From Chlorobium sp. (lineage in GTDB: Bacteria; Bacteroidota; Chlorobiia; Chlorobiales; Chlorobiaceae), in contig JANQMO010000057.1 of assembly GCA_028280025.1 (NCBI GenBank), positions 1-28,260 on the forward strand: 28,260 bases of DNA, given 5' to 3'. Made by a program: the position numbers and the translations under genes. The notes below the pieces were generated by a model. It was not told the origin of the DNA. It saw nothing but the letters and a program-made list of their open reading frames with translations, and ran no database searches. Positions 14,974-22,933 of the stretch are shown piece after piece (the stretch's first letter is position 1; every line of letters begins with the position of its first letter).

Positions 14974-15354
14974 TCAACGTTTTGCTGCCGAGTATGCAGC
15001 TTCGGCATAGTCACATACGCCGCCGATCGGAGGATTGCGTTTTCTTACCTTGATTGTTACCCGGTCGAGAAGGGGAAAATCTCCCAGGAGTTCCAGCGCT
15101 ATGGCATACGCTACGGCTTCGATGAGGAAATATTTTTTCTTGGTCAGTATGCTGCTTATTTTCTCGTACACCAGACGGTAATCGATTGTTCTGGAAATAT
15201 CGTCAGTCATGGCCGACTGACTGAAGTCGAAATGCATTTCTGCGTCGACTTCATATTTTGAGCCTACAAAGTGCTCTTCTTTGTGCACGCCATGGTGAGC
15301 GTAAAACGTCATGTTGACAAGCCTGACACAGGTGGCTGACGGGTCGTTATTCAT
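14974..15354 (-). CDS. folB: Dihydroneopterin aldolase
   Basis: A 126-residue enzyme that splits dihydroneopterin into 6-hydroxymethyldihydropterin and glycolaldehyde, immediately before the FolK step. Visible family features are YAHHGVHKEE (18-27) with its conserved glutamate, the TIDYRLVYE segment with Tyr59, Glu79 in FLIEAVAYAIA, and the C-terminal lysine in KVRKRNPPIGG (K102-G112). The length is typical. It starts at ATG 15354 and is followed 13 bp later by folK. FolP, which would complete the set, is not in the window. Confidence 0.93.
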   Translation of the reverse strand: MNNDPSATCVRLVNMTFYAHHGVHKEEHFVGSKYEVDAEMHFDFSQSAMTDDISRTIDYRLVYEKISSILTKKKYFLIEAVAYAIALELLGDFPLLDRVTIKVRKRNPPIGGVCDYAEAAYSAAKR

Positions 15355-15559
15355 GGTATGGCGGAGTCTGGATTGGCGAGATTATTTGTCTGGAATACGT
15401 TTTTCCGGTTCGGCAGAGTATGATATAATAGAGAAAAGCAGGCGTTTCAAATCGGGTTGTTCCGTCCTGTATGTATCGAAACGTTCAGGCCGGTTGTTGT
15501 TCTCTGTACTTTTTTCTCTCAAACACCAGGGGACGTTCTGCCCCTGTCATCAGGCTGCT

Positions 15560-16444
15560 ATGATGAAAGAAAGGAATTTTGACGACTTTTTTACAATGTG
15601 CCGCTCGAGGGCGATCATGCAGGCGCTGGAGGAGGACCGGTATGATGGAGATGTGACAACGCTTGCAACGATCGAGCCCGGAAAGAACGGACAGGGGGTC
15701 ATAAAAGCCAAAAGCGAGGGAGTTCTTGCAGGATTGGCTGTCGCCGAAGAAGTGTTCCGGGGAATCGACAGGAAGCTCGATGTCTTTCCCATGGTCGGCG
15801 AAGGTGCAAAGGTTACCGCAGGAGTCCCTGTTTTGAGGGTCCAGGGAAACGTCGCTTCTCTACTTGTTGCTGAGCGGACAGCGTTGAATTTCATGCAGAG
15901 AATGTCCGGAATTGCTACAAGAACCCGTATGTATGTCGAAAAAGTAGCTCATACCGGCGCTGTTATTCTCGATACAAGAAAAACTGCGCCGGGGTTGCGT
16001 TATTTCGACAAGGAGGCGGTAAAGATCGGGGGCGGCAGGAACCACCGGTACGGACTTTTTGATCTCGTGCTGATCAAGGACAACCATATCGATGCTGCCG
16101 GGGGGGTAGCCCAGGCGGTATCGAAAGCCAGACATTACCTTGAGGAAAAAGGGATGATGATGAAAATCGAGGTTGAAGTCAGGTCTCCGGAAGAGCTTGA
16201 AGAGGCGCTTCAGGGCAGGCCGGATATCATCCTGCTTGATAATTTTGCTGTTGAAGAATTGCCGGCTGCGGTTTCAGAGGCAAGAAACAGGGAGCCTGGA
16301 ATACTTCTGGAAGCCTCCGGTAATGTCAACCTGCACAACGTCCATCCTATTGCCGAAACGGGCGTTGATTTTATTTCCGTCGGAGAATTGACGCACAGCG
16401 TTACGGCTTTGGATCTGTCGATGACGGTCAGGCTTATTGAGTGA
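15560..16444 (+). CDS. nadC: Nicotinate-nucleotide pyrophosphorylase (carboxylating)
   Basis: A 294-residue quinolinate phosphoribosyltransferase. It converts quinolinate and PRPP to nicotinate mononucleotide, CO2 and pyrophosphate in de novo NAD synthesis. Signatures are GDVTT (30-34), MQRMSGIATRT (112-122), DTRKTAPGLR (138-147), GGGRNHRYGL (157-166), KDNHI (173-177) and EVEVRSPEE. The reading frame is open upstream to 15311, but homology begins at the ATG pair 15560/15563, which matches the usual protein length. The 205-bp region upstream separates it from the divergent folB. Repeat arrays begin a few bases after its stop. Confidence 0.95.
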   Translation: MMKERNFDDFFTMCRSRAIMQALEEDRYDGDVTTLATIEPGKNGQGVIKAKSEGVLAGLAVAEEVFRGIDRKLDVFPMVGEGAKVTAGVPVLRVQGNVASLLVAERTALNFMQRMSGIATRTRMYVEKVAHTGAVILDTRKTAPGLRYFDKEAVKIGGGRNHRYGLFDLVLIKDNHIDAAGGVAQAVSKARHYLEEKGMMMKIEVEVRSPEELEEALQGRPDIILLDNFAVEELPAAVSEARNREPGILLEASGNVNLHNVHPIAETGVDFISVGELTHSVTALDLSMTVRLIE

Positions 16445-16450
16445 CGGGAA

Positions 16451-16471
16451 ACGAGTGACAAGTCACGAGTG
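16451..16471. repeat. Heptamer array ACGAGTG
   Basis: ACGAGTG, ACAAGTC and ACGAGTG run in 7-bp steps just after the nadC stop. This is a third distinct heptamer type in the window. Confidence 0.6.
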
Positions 16472-16505
16472 GGATGGGGAAAAGAGTAAGGAGCCAGGGG
16501 GGGAG

Positions 16506-16540
16506 AGTTCTCAGTCCTCAGTTCTTAGTTCTCAGTATGA
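16506..16540. repeat. Heptamer array AGTTCTC
   Basis: AGTTCTC, AGTCCTC, AGTTCTT and AGTTCTC, then a degenerate AGTATGA, run in 7-bp steps in the nadC/tig convergent spacer. The units are similar in design to the AGTCGGC/AGTCTTC array at 32-59. Confidence 0.7.
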
Positions 16541-16588
16541 AGAACATGCAGGGGCGGGGGAAAAGCAAAGGCATGATCGAGGGCTGAT

Positions 16589-16640
16589 ATACTTATGGGA
16601 CCTATAGGACTCATAGGGCCTATATAATGCCTTAATGTAT
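16589..16640. repeat. Dispersed 9-mer repeat, copy 4 (inverted)
   Basis: On the plus strand the units are GGACCTATA (16598), GGACTCATA (16607) and GGGCCTATA (16616), the reverse complement of the consensus YATARGTCC. The reverse-complement leader ATGCCTTAATG follows, matching the AATGCCTTTCAATG leader of other copies. Confidence 0.75.
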
Positions 16641-16701
16641 ACTGCACCACAGCTCAACAATGCAACATTGCCCTCACCAGGATATCGTGTTTTGAAAGGC
16701 G

Positions 16702-17982
16702 TTACCGGTGTTTTGGAAGCGGTTTGTTCTCTCCCTCTATGGTTACTGTTTTTTTGATAATACCATAGATTTTTTCTTTGAGAACGGTGTCGGTGATGTA
16801 ATCTCTGAACTCCGTCGACATGTAGGTGTTGACCAGGTCTTCGACTTGTATGCCCGGATTCTTTTCAGCTTCTTTTTCTGCATAGGTCCTGATGTCCTCA
16901 TCAGTCACCTCGAGATTGTTCTTTTCGGCAAGCTTCTGGCTGATCAGCATCCATCGTGCATGCTTTTCGGCATTCGGACGGATTGAAACCCTCAGCTCAC
17001 TCTCATCCATACCCTCAGGCAGGCTGCCTCCCATCTGTCGTTTGGCGTTTTCCAGAAGCATGTTCTCAAACGAATCAACCATTGCCGAAGGGGTTGGGAC
17101 GGGGTTGTCTTCGATGAACTTGCTCGATATCGCTTCAAGAAGATCCTCTTCCGATTTGCTGCTGAAATGCTGTTCGAGCTGACCTCTGACATCTTCCCGG
17201 AAATCCCCGACCGACTCGACTTTCTGCTGCGTGATCTCTTTGACAAGCTCATCGTTCAGTTCCGGCAGCTCGAGTCGTTTTACCTCTTTTATCGTAACGG
17301 CGTAGTGGTAGGTTTCCTCTTCTTCTTTTTCCGGTTCAATGACCACGGTGACGTTTTCTCCAGCTTTTTTGCCGAGCAGAGAAGTGTGGAAAGGATTGTC
17401 TTCCGGGAGATACTCGAGATTGAAATGATAATTTTCGGTTTTCTGTTCTTCGAGGATATTTCCCGATGCGTCCATTTTCTCCAGGTCCGCGATAATGGTG
17501 TCTCCGGCTTCTGAAGGCCCGTCAACAGGGACGAGTGCGCCTTTTGCCTTGAGGATCAAATGTATTTCCTTTTCGACGTCTTCGTCGGTAACCGTATAGA
17601 TATCCTGCTCAAAAGTGTAGCCGCTGTAGTCGGCGACGTCGAAATCAGGATGGATCTGATAGGTGAGCGTAATGGAAAGGCTGTCGTTTTCAAAGGTATA
17701 GTCCTGGAGTTCCGCCCTGCTTGCCGGTTTGATGTTTTCCTTGTCGGCGATTTCGAGAAAGTATTTCGAGGCAAGTTTTTCCGCGACACCTGCTTCAATG
17801 GACGGACCCATGAGTTTTTTGATCATGCCAAGAGGTGCATGACCTTTTCTGAATCCTTTGATTTCAAGGTTTTTTCGCGCGTTTTCCAGTTCGCGATCTG
17901 TTTCCGGTCTGAACTCATCGGCTGAAAGGACTATTTCGAGTTTCTGTTCAGTATCGCTGACGTTGGTGATAGTATTCTGCAA
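16702..17982 (-). CDS. tig: Trigger factor (ribosome-associated chaperone and peptidyl-prolyl isomerase)
   Basis: A 426-residue trigger factor that docks at the ribosome exit tunnel and shields nascent chains. The ribosome-binding signature GFRKGHAP is at 43-50. An FKBP-like PPIase domain follows at about 150-235 (GDTIIADLEK, NYHFNLEYLPEDNPFHTSLLGKKAGE). The long helical C-terminal arm makes up the rest (ENPVPTPSAMVDSFENMLLENAKRQMGG). I chose TTG 17982 because the conserved N-terminus (QNTITNVSDTEQKLEIVLS) begins there and a purine-rich AGAGAAAGAGAAG precedes it. An in-frame GTG at 18042 would add 20 residues without family support. ClpP/ClpX genes, often adjacent in other bacteria, are not here. 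A possible promoter is at 18065-18093. Confidence 0.95.
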   Translation of the reverse strand: MQNTITNVSDTEQKLEIVLSADEFRPETDRELENARKNLEIKGFRKGHAPLGMIKKLMGPSIEAGVAEKLASKYFLEIADKENIKPASRAELQDYTFENDSLSITLTYQIHPDFDVADYSGYTFEQDIYTVTDEDVEKEIHLILKAKGALVPVDGPSEAGDTIIADLEKMDASGNILEEQKTENYHFNLEYLPEDNPFHTSLLGKKAGENVTVVIEPEKEEEETYHYAVTIKEVKRLELPELNDELVKEITQQKVESVGDFREDVRGQLEQHFSSKSEEDLLEAISSKFIEDNPVPTPSAMVDSFENMLLENAKRQMGGSLPEGMDESELRVSIRPNAEKHARWMLISQKLAEKNNLEVTDEDIRTYAEKEAEKNPGIQVEDLVNTYMSTEFRDYITDTVLKEKIYGIIKKTVTIEGENKPLPKHR

Positions 17983-18064
17983 GGCTTCTCTTTCTCTTGG
18001 TTTAGGCAAAAATAAAATGGCCTCGATGACAACTCGTTTCACCGATGCTCATTGCAAACCGCAA

Positions 18065-18093
18065 AATATACCATTAATTCATGATTTTGAAAA
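18065..18093 (-). promoter_or_regulatory. Possible promoter of tig
   Basis: On the minus strand, TTTTCA and TATATT are separated by 17 bp. The -10 matches the consensus at 5 of 6 positions and the -35 at 4 of 6. It lies about 83 bp before the TTG start and directly downstream of the M16 peptidase hairpin. Confidence 0.35.
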
Positions 18094-18122
18094 CAGCGGC
18101 AATCCGGAAGTGGTCATGCCGC
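18090..18122 (-). terminator. Probable terminator of the M16 peptidase gene
   Basis: GCGGCA (18096-18101) and TGCCGC (18117-18122) form a 6-bp stem with a 15-nt loop. On the minus strand it is followed by TGTTTTC. The right arm contains GTCATGCCG (18113-18121), the core of the REP-like family seen at 2944 and 5714, so a repeat may have been recruited as a terminator. Confidence 0.5.
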
Positions 18123-18140
18123 CTTTTGACAGGGGGCTTT

Positions 18141-19436
18141 TCAGTTTTCTGCCGGCTCGTAGATGAGGAGCGAGGCTTGTGTATCGAGATTCAGTGAGGC
18201 GGCTGCCGCAGCAATATCCTCTGCACGGACTGCTTCTATGCCCCGCAGTTTTTCTTTGAGGTCGACGGGCCGGCCGAAGTAGAAGATGTCCCTTGCAGCT
18301 TTTGCCATTCTGTTGGTCATTTTTTCCGTTTCCATAACCATGCTGCCTTTGAGCCTGTTTTTTGCGGCAAGCAGTTCATCCGTTGACAGCGATGAAAACG
18401 TTTCCGGTTTCAGAACGTTCTTGATGGACTCCAGTACCCTGTCGGTGTGTTCGGGGTCGATACCGGCGTAGACATTGAGCATTGTCGTGTCATCAAAACA
18501 GGTGAGTGACGAGTAGACATTGTAGGCTAAAGGATTTTTTTCCCGCAGCTCCAGGTTCAGGATCGAGCTCATACCGCCGCTCAGGATGGTGTTGAGTAGA
18601 AGCAGGCTGTAAAAGTGCCCGTCATTGCGTTCGGCGGTGCCGCCGAAAAGAAGATGCTCCTGGTAGAGTTGTTTTATGTCCCGCCGCAGGAAGGGGCGGT
18701 AATATGCCTGCTTGAACGTTCTTTCGGATGAAGAAGGTTTTTTCTGCCCGTCGAGGGAGTTGAATCGTTTCTCGGCTTCAAGCATGACGTCTTCATGCGC
18801 GATGTTGCCGATTACGGTCAGGAGCATGTTTTGTGCAACGTAGTGGCGGTCAAGGAACGATCGCAGGTTTTTGGGGCTTATACTGTCAATGGATTTTTCC
18901 GTACCGAGTATCGAGGTGCCTATGGGGTGGTCAGGAAAGGCAAGTTCGTCGAAATGATCGAAGATAAGTTCGTCAGGTGAATCCTGTATACCGTGTATTT
19001 CCTCGATGATGACCTCTTTTTCCTTTTCAATCTCGCCTTCGGGGAGGAGTGGATTGCAGACAAGATCGGAAAGAAGGTCAAAGGCAAGCTCGCTGTGCTC
19101 TTTGAGGCAGCGTATGTAGACACAGGTGTTTTCCTTTGTTGTGAAGGCGTCTATATAGCCGCCTACCTGCTCGATGCAGCGTGCGATTGCGATATAGTCT
19201 CTCGATCGTGTTCCTTTGAAGACGGCATGTTCGAGAAAGTGTGCAAGTCCGGGCCTGGAGGAAGGATCTTCTCTCGAACCGGCATTGATCCAGATGCCGG
19301 CGGTAATGCTGTTGACATATGGTATCGTGTTACTGTAGATGCGCAGTCCGTTTGCGAGGCGATCCATGTCGATCGGGCCCGGTGACAGCAGGTGTTTGTG
19401 ATGCTGCATAAGGATGTGATTCTGGTCGACCGGCAT
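18141..19436 (-). CDS. M16 family zinc peptidase (processing-protease-like)
   Basis: A 431-residue metallopeptidase of the pitrilysin/mitochondrial-processing-peptidase family. The inverted zinc motif HFLEH is at 66-70 (His66, Glu69, His70), in the typical RPGLAHFLEHAVFKGT context. The distal ligand region is EVIIEEIHGIQD (141-152). The C-terminal half is the non-catalytic M16 domain (SGGMSSILNLELREKNPLAYNVYS). The start at ATG 19436 yields a normal N-terminus (RLANGLRIYS at about 26-35). The frame is open to 19547, which would overlap the divergent gene's start region. Substrates cannot be inferred. tig lies downstream, separated by a hairpin. Confidence 0.88.
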   Translation of the reverse strand: MPVDQNHILMQHHKHLLSPGPIDMDRLANGLRIYSNTIPYVNSITAGIWINAGSREDPSSRPGLAHFLEHAVFKGTRSRDYIAIARCIEQVGGYIDAFTTKENTCVYIRCLKEHSELAFDLLSDLVCNPLLPEGEIEKEKEVIIEEIHGIQDSPDELIFDHFDELAFPDHPIGTSILGTEKSIDSISPKNLRSFLDRHYVAQNMLLTVIGNIAHEDVMLEAEKRFNSLDGQKKPSSSERTFKQAYYRPFLRRDIKQLYQEHLLFGGTAERNDGHFYSLLLLNTILSGGMSSILNLELREKNPLAYNVYSSLTCFDDTTMLNVYAGIDPEHTDRVLESIKNVLKPETFSSLSTDELLAAKNRLKGSMVMETEKMTNRMAKAARDIFYFGRPVDLKEKLRGIEAVRAEDIAAAAASLNLDTQASLLIYEPAEN

Positions 19437-19482
19437 GTTTCCGTGAAGGAAGGATTTGAATGCAATGTAATTTTTCTTCTTA

Positions 19483-19511
19483 TTTTTAAAAACAGATGCA
19501 TCAATTGTAAA
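19483..19511 (-). promoter_or_regulatory. Possible promoter of the M16 peptidase gene
   Basis: On the minus strand, TTTACA (19511-19506) and TAAAAA (19488-19483) are spaced by 17 bp, about 47 bp before the chosen ATG. If real, it supports the 19436 start over the longer 19547 form. Confidence 0.3.
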
Positions 19512-19515
19512 CGAA

Positions 19516-20532
19516 TTGCACCTGAATACGTTGTCATCGAATAGCAATTCTGGAAACGTACTGGTTACCGGTGCGTCCGGTTATATAGGTTCGCAGGTTG
19601 TCAAAGAGCTGAACCGTGTGTATGGTGAGTCGCTGCGGATAAGGGGGCTTGTCAGGCGGCATTCCGATCTGTCGGTTCTTGCGGGTATGCCGGTTGAAAT
19701 CATACGGGGGGATGTTACCGATCCTGTGTCTTTGATCGAAGCGTTTCGTGACGTGCAGACGGTCTTCCATTGTGCGGGGCTGGTTGCCTATACGAAGAAT
19801 TACCGCAGGAAGCTTCATGAAGCCAATGTGACGGGGACGGCTAATGTGGTCAACGCGTGCCTTTTCAACAACGTCGGGCGTCTTGTCGTGACCAGTTCGG
19901 TTGCCGCACTCGGGGTGATGGACGGCGGGGCGTTGGCGGATGAAGAGACGCCGTTTTGCGAGTGGCAGAAGCGAATTGCCTATATGGAGTCAAAGCGGCT
20001 TGCGGAACTTGAGGGGATGCGGGGTATTGCTGAAGGTCTTGATGTCGTGATGGTCAATCCCGGTGTTGTTATCGGTAAAGGCGAAGGAGTGCCTGCAGTC
20101 AGCAACAAGGCCACCGAGGCCGTACAGACCATCTATGAAGGAAAGATTCCTCTCTATCCTTCCGGAGGTATCAGCCTCGTCGATATCAGCGATGTCGCAC
20201 GGGCGCATGTCGAGGCATGGAATAAAGGAGAGGCTGGGGAGCGTTATATCGTGGTATCCGATAACCTGTCATTTGGCGAGCTGTTTGCGATGATTCGGAC
20301 GTTTTCCGGAAACAGAGTGCGTCGTGCGGTTTCGGCTATGCAGCCGATGTACGGTATCGCTGCCGTTGCAGGGGAGCTTGTAGCCCTGGTTACCGGAATG
20401 CGGCCGTATATCAGTATCGAAAGCATGCGGCTTGCGCAGAAAAAGCTGTTCTATGCAAACGGCAAGTCTGTTGAAAAACTGGGAATGACATATCGGCCTG
20501 TCAGGGAAATCCTGCAGTCGGTAGTGGCTTGA
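19516..20532 (+). CDS. NAD(P)-dependent epimerase/reductase (extended SDR, dihydroflavonol-reductase-like)
   Basis: A protein of up to 338 residues with the Rossmann motif GASGYIG (19-25), catalytic SS at 127-128 and YxxxK at Y156/K160 (AYMESKRLAEL). Sequences NPGVVIGKGEG (about 181-191) and SLVDISDVARAHVEAW resemble the dihydroflavonol-4-reductase/cinnamoyl-CoA-reductase-like branch of the SDR superfamily. The substrate is unknown. No ATG precedes the Rossmann strand in frame, so the start is probably one of the TTG codons at 19516 or 19531. No Shine-Dalgarno site is visible, and the exact start is uncertain. It lies upstream of recA (93-bp gap) and divergent from the M16 peptidase. It is only distantly similar in sequence to the SDR at 4610. 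Confidence 0.82.
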   Translation: MHLNTLSSNSNSGNVLVTGASGYIGSQVVKELNRVYGESLRIRGLVRRHSDLSVLAGMPVEIIRGDVTDPVSLIEAFRDVQTVFHCAGLVAYTKNYRRKLHEANVTGTANVVNACLFNNVGRLVVTSSVAALGVMDGGALADEETPFCEWQKRIAYMESKRLAELEGMRGIAEGLDVVMVNPGVVIGKGEGVPAVSNKATEAVQTIYEGKIPLYPSGGISLVDISDVARAHVEAWNKGEAGERYIVVSDNLSFGELFAMIRTFSGNRVRRAVSAMQPMYGIAAVAGELVALVTGMRPYISIESMRLAQKKLFYANGKSVEKLGMTYRPVREILQSVVA

Positions 20533-20625
20533 TACAGGGCATATCCGGTATGTTTCCGGTCAGCCGGATGCCTCTCTGAGGCAGCGATAGGGAATAACCT
20601 TTTGAACGAAAAGTAAAGAGGAAAC

Positions 20626-21672
20626 ATGGGAGAAAAGAAAGCGGTGCAGTCATCATTGGACAGCGATCCTGCAAAGCTCAAACAACTGAGCATTGCTATG
20701 GAAACGCTTGAAAAACAGTTTGGAAAAGGTGCCATCATGCGTCTTGGAGACGAGGGGGCGGTGATGCCGGTGCAGGCGATATCCTCCGGTTCGGTAGCCC
20801 TCGATTATGCGCTGGGCGTTGGCGGTTTTCCCCGTGGCAGGGTAACGGAAATCTACGGACCGGAGTCGTCAGGCAAGACGACCCTTGCGCTTCATGCGAT
20901 CGCGGAAGCACAGAAGTCGGGCGGGATTGCCGCCATTGTCGATGCAGAGCACGCTTTCGATCAGGCCTACGCGAAAAAACTCGGCGTCGATATCAATTCG
21001 CTCCTTATCAGCCAGCCGGAATCGGGCGAACAGGCGCTCTCGATTGTTGAAACACTGGTGCGGAGCGGCGCGGTGGATATTGTTGTCGTTGATTCTGTCG
21101 CCGCACTTGTTCCACAGGCTGAGCTCGAAGGGGAGATGGGGGACAGTGTCATGGGACTCCAGGCACGTCTGATGAGCCAGGCGCTCAGAAAGCTGACCGG
21201 GGCGATCTCGAAATCCAGTTCGGTTGTTGTTTTTATCAACCAGCTTCGAGACAAGATCGGGGTCGTATACGGTAACCCTGAAACGACGACCGGCGGTAAG
21301 GCACTCAAGTTTTATTCTTCGGTGAGGATCGAAATTCGCAAAACCGCCCAGATCAAGGACGGATCGGAGATTATCGGAAACCGTACCAAGGTGAAGGTTG
21401 TGAAAAACAAGGTCGCCCCTCCGTTCAAGACCATTGAATTCGATATCCTTTATGGGGAAGGGATCTCGGTATTGGGAGAGTTGATCGATCTTGCCGTCGA
21501 ATTCGGTATCGTTAAAAAATCGGGAGCGTGGTTCAGTTACGATTCCGAAAAACTCGGGCAGGGACGTGAAGCGGTAAAAAAAGCGCTGCGTGAAGACCCG
21601 GCGCTTTCCGAAACGATACGGCAGCAGGTCAGGGAGGTTATGCAGCCGCAGAACGGCAAGGAAGAAGCTTAG
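20626..21672 (+). CDS. recA: Recombinase RecA
   Basis: A 348-residue RecA. It forms filaments on single-stranded DNA, catalyses strand exchange and triggers LexA-type autocleavage where present. The Walker A motif GPESSGKT is at 78-85, DAEHAFD at 106-112, and the Walker B region DIVVVDSVAAL at 151-161. The L2-loop segment GNPETTTGGKALKFYSSVR and the C-terminal FSYDSEKLGQGRE are also canonical. The length is normal. The ATG is preceded by AGAGGAAAC. DusB starts 16 bp after its stop, so the two are likely cotranscribed. I did not find a recognisable SOS operator in the short upstream spacer. Confidence 0.99.
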   Translation: MGEKKAVQSSLDSDPAKLKQLSIAMETLEKQFGKGAIMRLGDEGAVMPVQAISSGSVALDYALGVGGFPRGRVTEIYGPESSGKTTLALHAIAEAQKSGGIAAIVDAEHAFDQAYAKKLGVDINSLLISQPESGEQALSIVETLVRSGAVDIVVVDSVAALVPQAELEGEMGDSVMGLQARLMSQALRKLTGAISKSSSVVVFINQLRDKIGVVYGNPETTTGGKALKFYSSVRIEIRKTAQIKDGSEIIGNRTKVKVVKNKVAPPFKTIEFDILYGEGISVLGELIDLAVEFGIVKKSGAWFSYDSEKLGQGREAVKKALREDPALSETIRQQVREVMQPQNGKEEA

Positions 21673-21688
21673 CTTTAACAGGAAAAAG

Positions 21689-22729
21689 ATGAGAATAGGC
21701 GATCTTCATCTCGAGCAGCCGGTTATCCTTGCTCCAATGGAAGATGTTACGGACCGGTCTTTCAGGAAACTATGCAAACGGTTCGGGGCCGACATCGTCT
21801 ACACGGAGTTTGTGAGCTCGGAAGCGATCCGGAGGGGGGTGGACAAGTCCCTGAAAAAAATGCTCTTCGACCAGGATGAGCGTCCTGCCGTGATTCAGAT
21901 CTTCGGTAATTCCGAGGAAGCCATGGCCGAAGCGGCAGTTGTTGCAGAGTCGTACAAACCGGATTATATCGATATCAATTTCGGCTGTCCCGCGAAAAAG
22001 GTTGCCGGTAAGGGTGCGGGGGCCGCATTGCTCAGGGAGCCGGAAAAGATGGCTCGCATTGCGGCATCGGTTGTACGGGCTGTATCAATTCCCGTAACGG
22101 TGAAAACCAGGATCGGTTGGGACAGGGATTCCATCAATATTCTCGATATCCTTCCAATGCTCGAAGATGCAGGCATACAGGCTATTGCGGTTCACGGGAG
22201 GACAAGAAGTGAAATGTATCGGGGTACTGCGGACTGGGACTGGATCGGCAGGGTCAAGGAGCATGCTCATATCCCTGTTATCGCAAACGGTGATATATGG
22301 TCTGCTGAGGATGCCCTCGCGATGTTCCGGCACACCGGGGCTGATGCCGTAATGATAGGGCGCGGTTCCATTGGCAATCCGTTTCTGTTCACGCAGACCA
22401 AAGAGCTGCTGCGGCAGGGCGCAGTGAAAACCGTACCGGATTTCAGGGACAGAATTGCCGTTGCCATCGAACATCTTCGTCTTTCGGTGACATTCAAAGG
22501 GGAAAAGTACGGAACGCTGGAAATGAGGCGTCATTATTCGACCTATCTCAAGGGATTGCCGAGAGTTTCGCGGGTGAGGGACAAGCTTGTAAGAGAAAAT
22601 GACTGGCACAATGTGATCGATATCCTCAAGGCATACGAGGCCGACTGTGAACACTATCTTCGTGAAGGAAAGCTTCGTGAGTACGCAGAATATCTCAACG
22701 ATCACTCGAAAAAGCTGGTGTTGAAATGA
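21689..22729 (+). CDS. dusB: tRNA-dihydrouridine synthase (DusB/NifR3 type)
   Basis: A 346-residue FMN enzyme that reduces uridine to dihydrouridine in tRNA. It has the FMN-barrel start PVILAPMEDVTDRSFRKL (11-28), VYTEFVSSEAI (37-47), and the catalytic Cys100 in the INFGCPAKKV signature, followed by KGAGAALL. VKTRIGWD, VHGRTRSEMYRG and IANGDIWS are also present. The longer open frame from 21590 overlaps recA. The ATG at 21689 is preferred because AGGA precedes it and the barrel begins there. Bacteroidetes/Chlorobi usually carry a DusB-like enzyme, so the subfamily is a fair but unproven assignment. Confidence 0.94.
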   Translation: MRIGDLHLEQPVILAPMEDVTDRSFRKLCKRFGADIVYTEFVSSEAIRRGVDKSLKKMLFDQDERPAVIQIFGNSEEAMAEAAVVAESYKPDYIDINFGCPAKKVAGKGAGAALLREPEKMARIAASVVRAVSIPVTVKTRIGWDRDSINILDILPMLEDAGIQAIAVHGRTRSEMYRGTADWDWIGRVKEHAHIPVIANGDIWSAEDALAMFRHTGADAVMIGRGSIGNPFLFTQTKELLRQGAVKTVPDFRDRIAVAIEHLRLSVTFKGEKYGTLEMRRHYSTYLKGLPRVSRVRDKLVRENDWHNVIDILKAYEADCEHYLREGKLREYAEYLNDHSKKLVLK

Positions 22730-22746
22730 TGGGAGTGGGGAGTTTG

Positions 22747-22800
22747 GTGGACGGGGTGGACGAGGTGGACTTTGTGGACGTAGTGGACAGTGTGGACGGG
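22747..22800. repeat. 9-bp minisatellite GTGGACNNN x6
   Basis: Six tandem units start at 22747, 22756, 22765, 22774, 22783 and 22792. The hexamer GTGGAC is invariant and the following three bases vary. The array begins shortly after the dusB stop. Translated on the minus strand it would give a VHx repeat, but there is no supporting ribosome-binding site. Confidence 0.85.
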
Positions 22801-22836
22801 GTGAGTGACAGGGCGGGCCTGTAACGCAGCTGTTTT

Positions 22837-22872
22837 TATAGGTCCTATGGGTCCTATAAGTCCTATAGAAGA
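22837..22872. repeat. Dispersed 9-mer repeat, copy 5
   Basis: TATAGGTCC (22837), TATGGGTCC (22846), TATAAGTCC (22855) and a degenerate TATAGAAGA (22864) lie between dusB and asd. Confidence 0.8.
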
Positions 22873-22933
22873 ATAATGTCTTGCTACCAATTGTATCGGG
22901 TTTAATTGTAAACACATTAATAGTCAAAATAGA

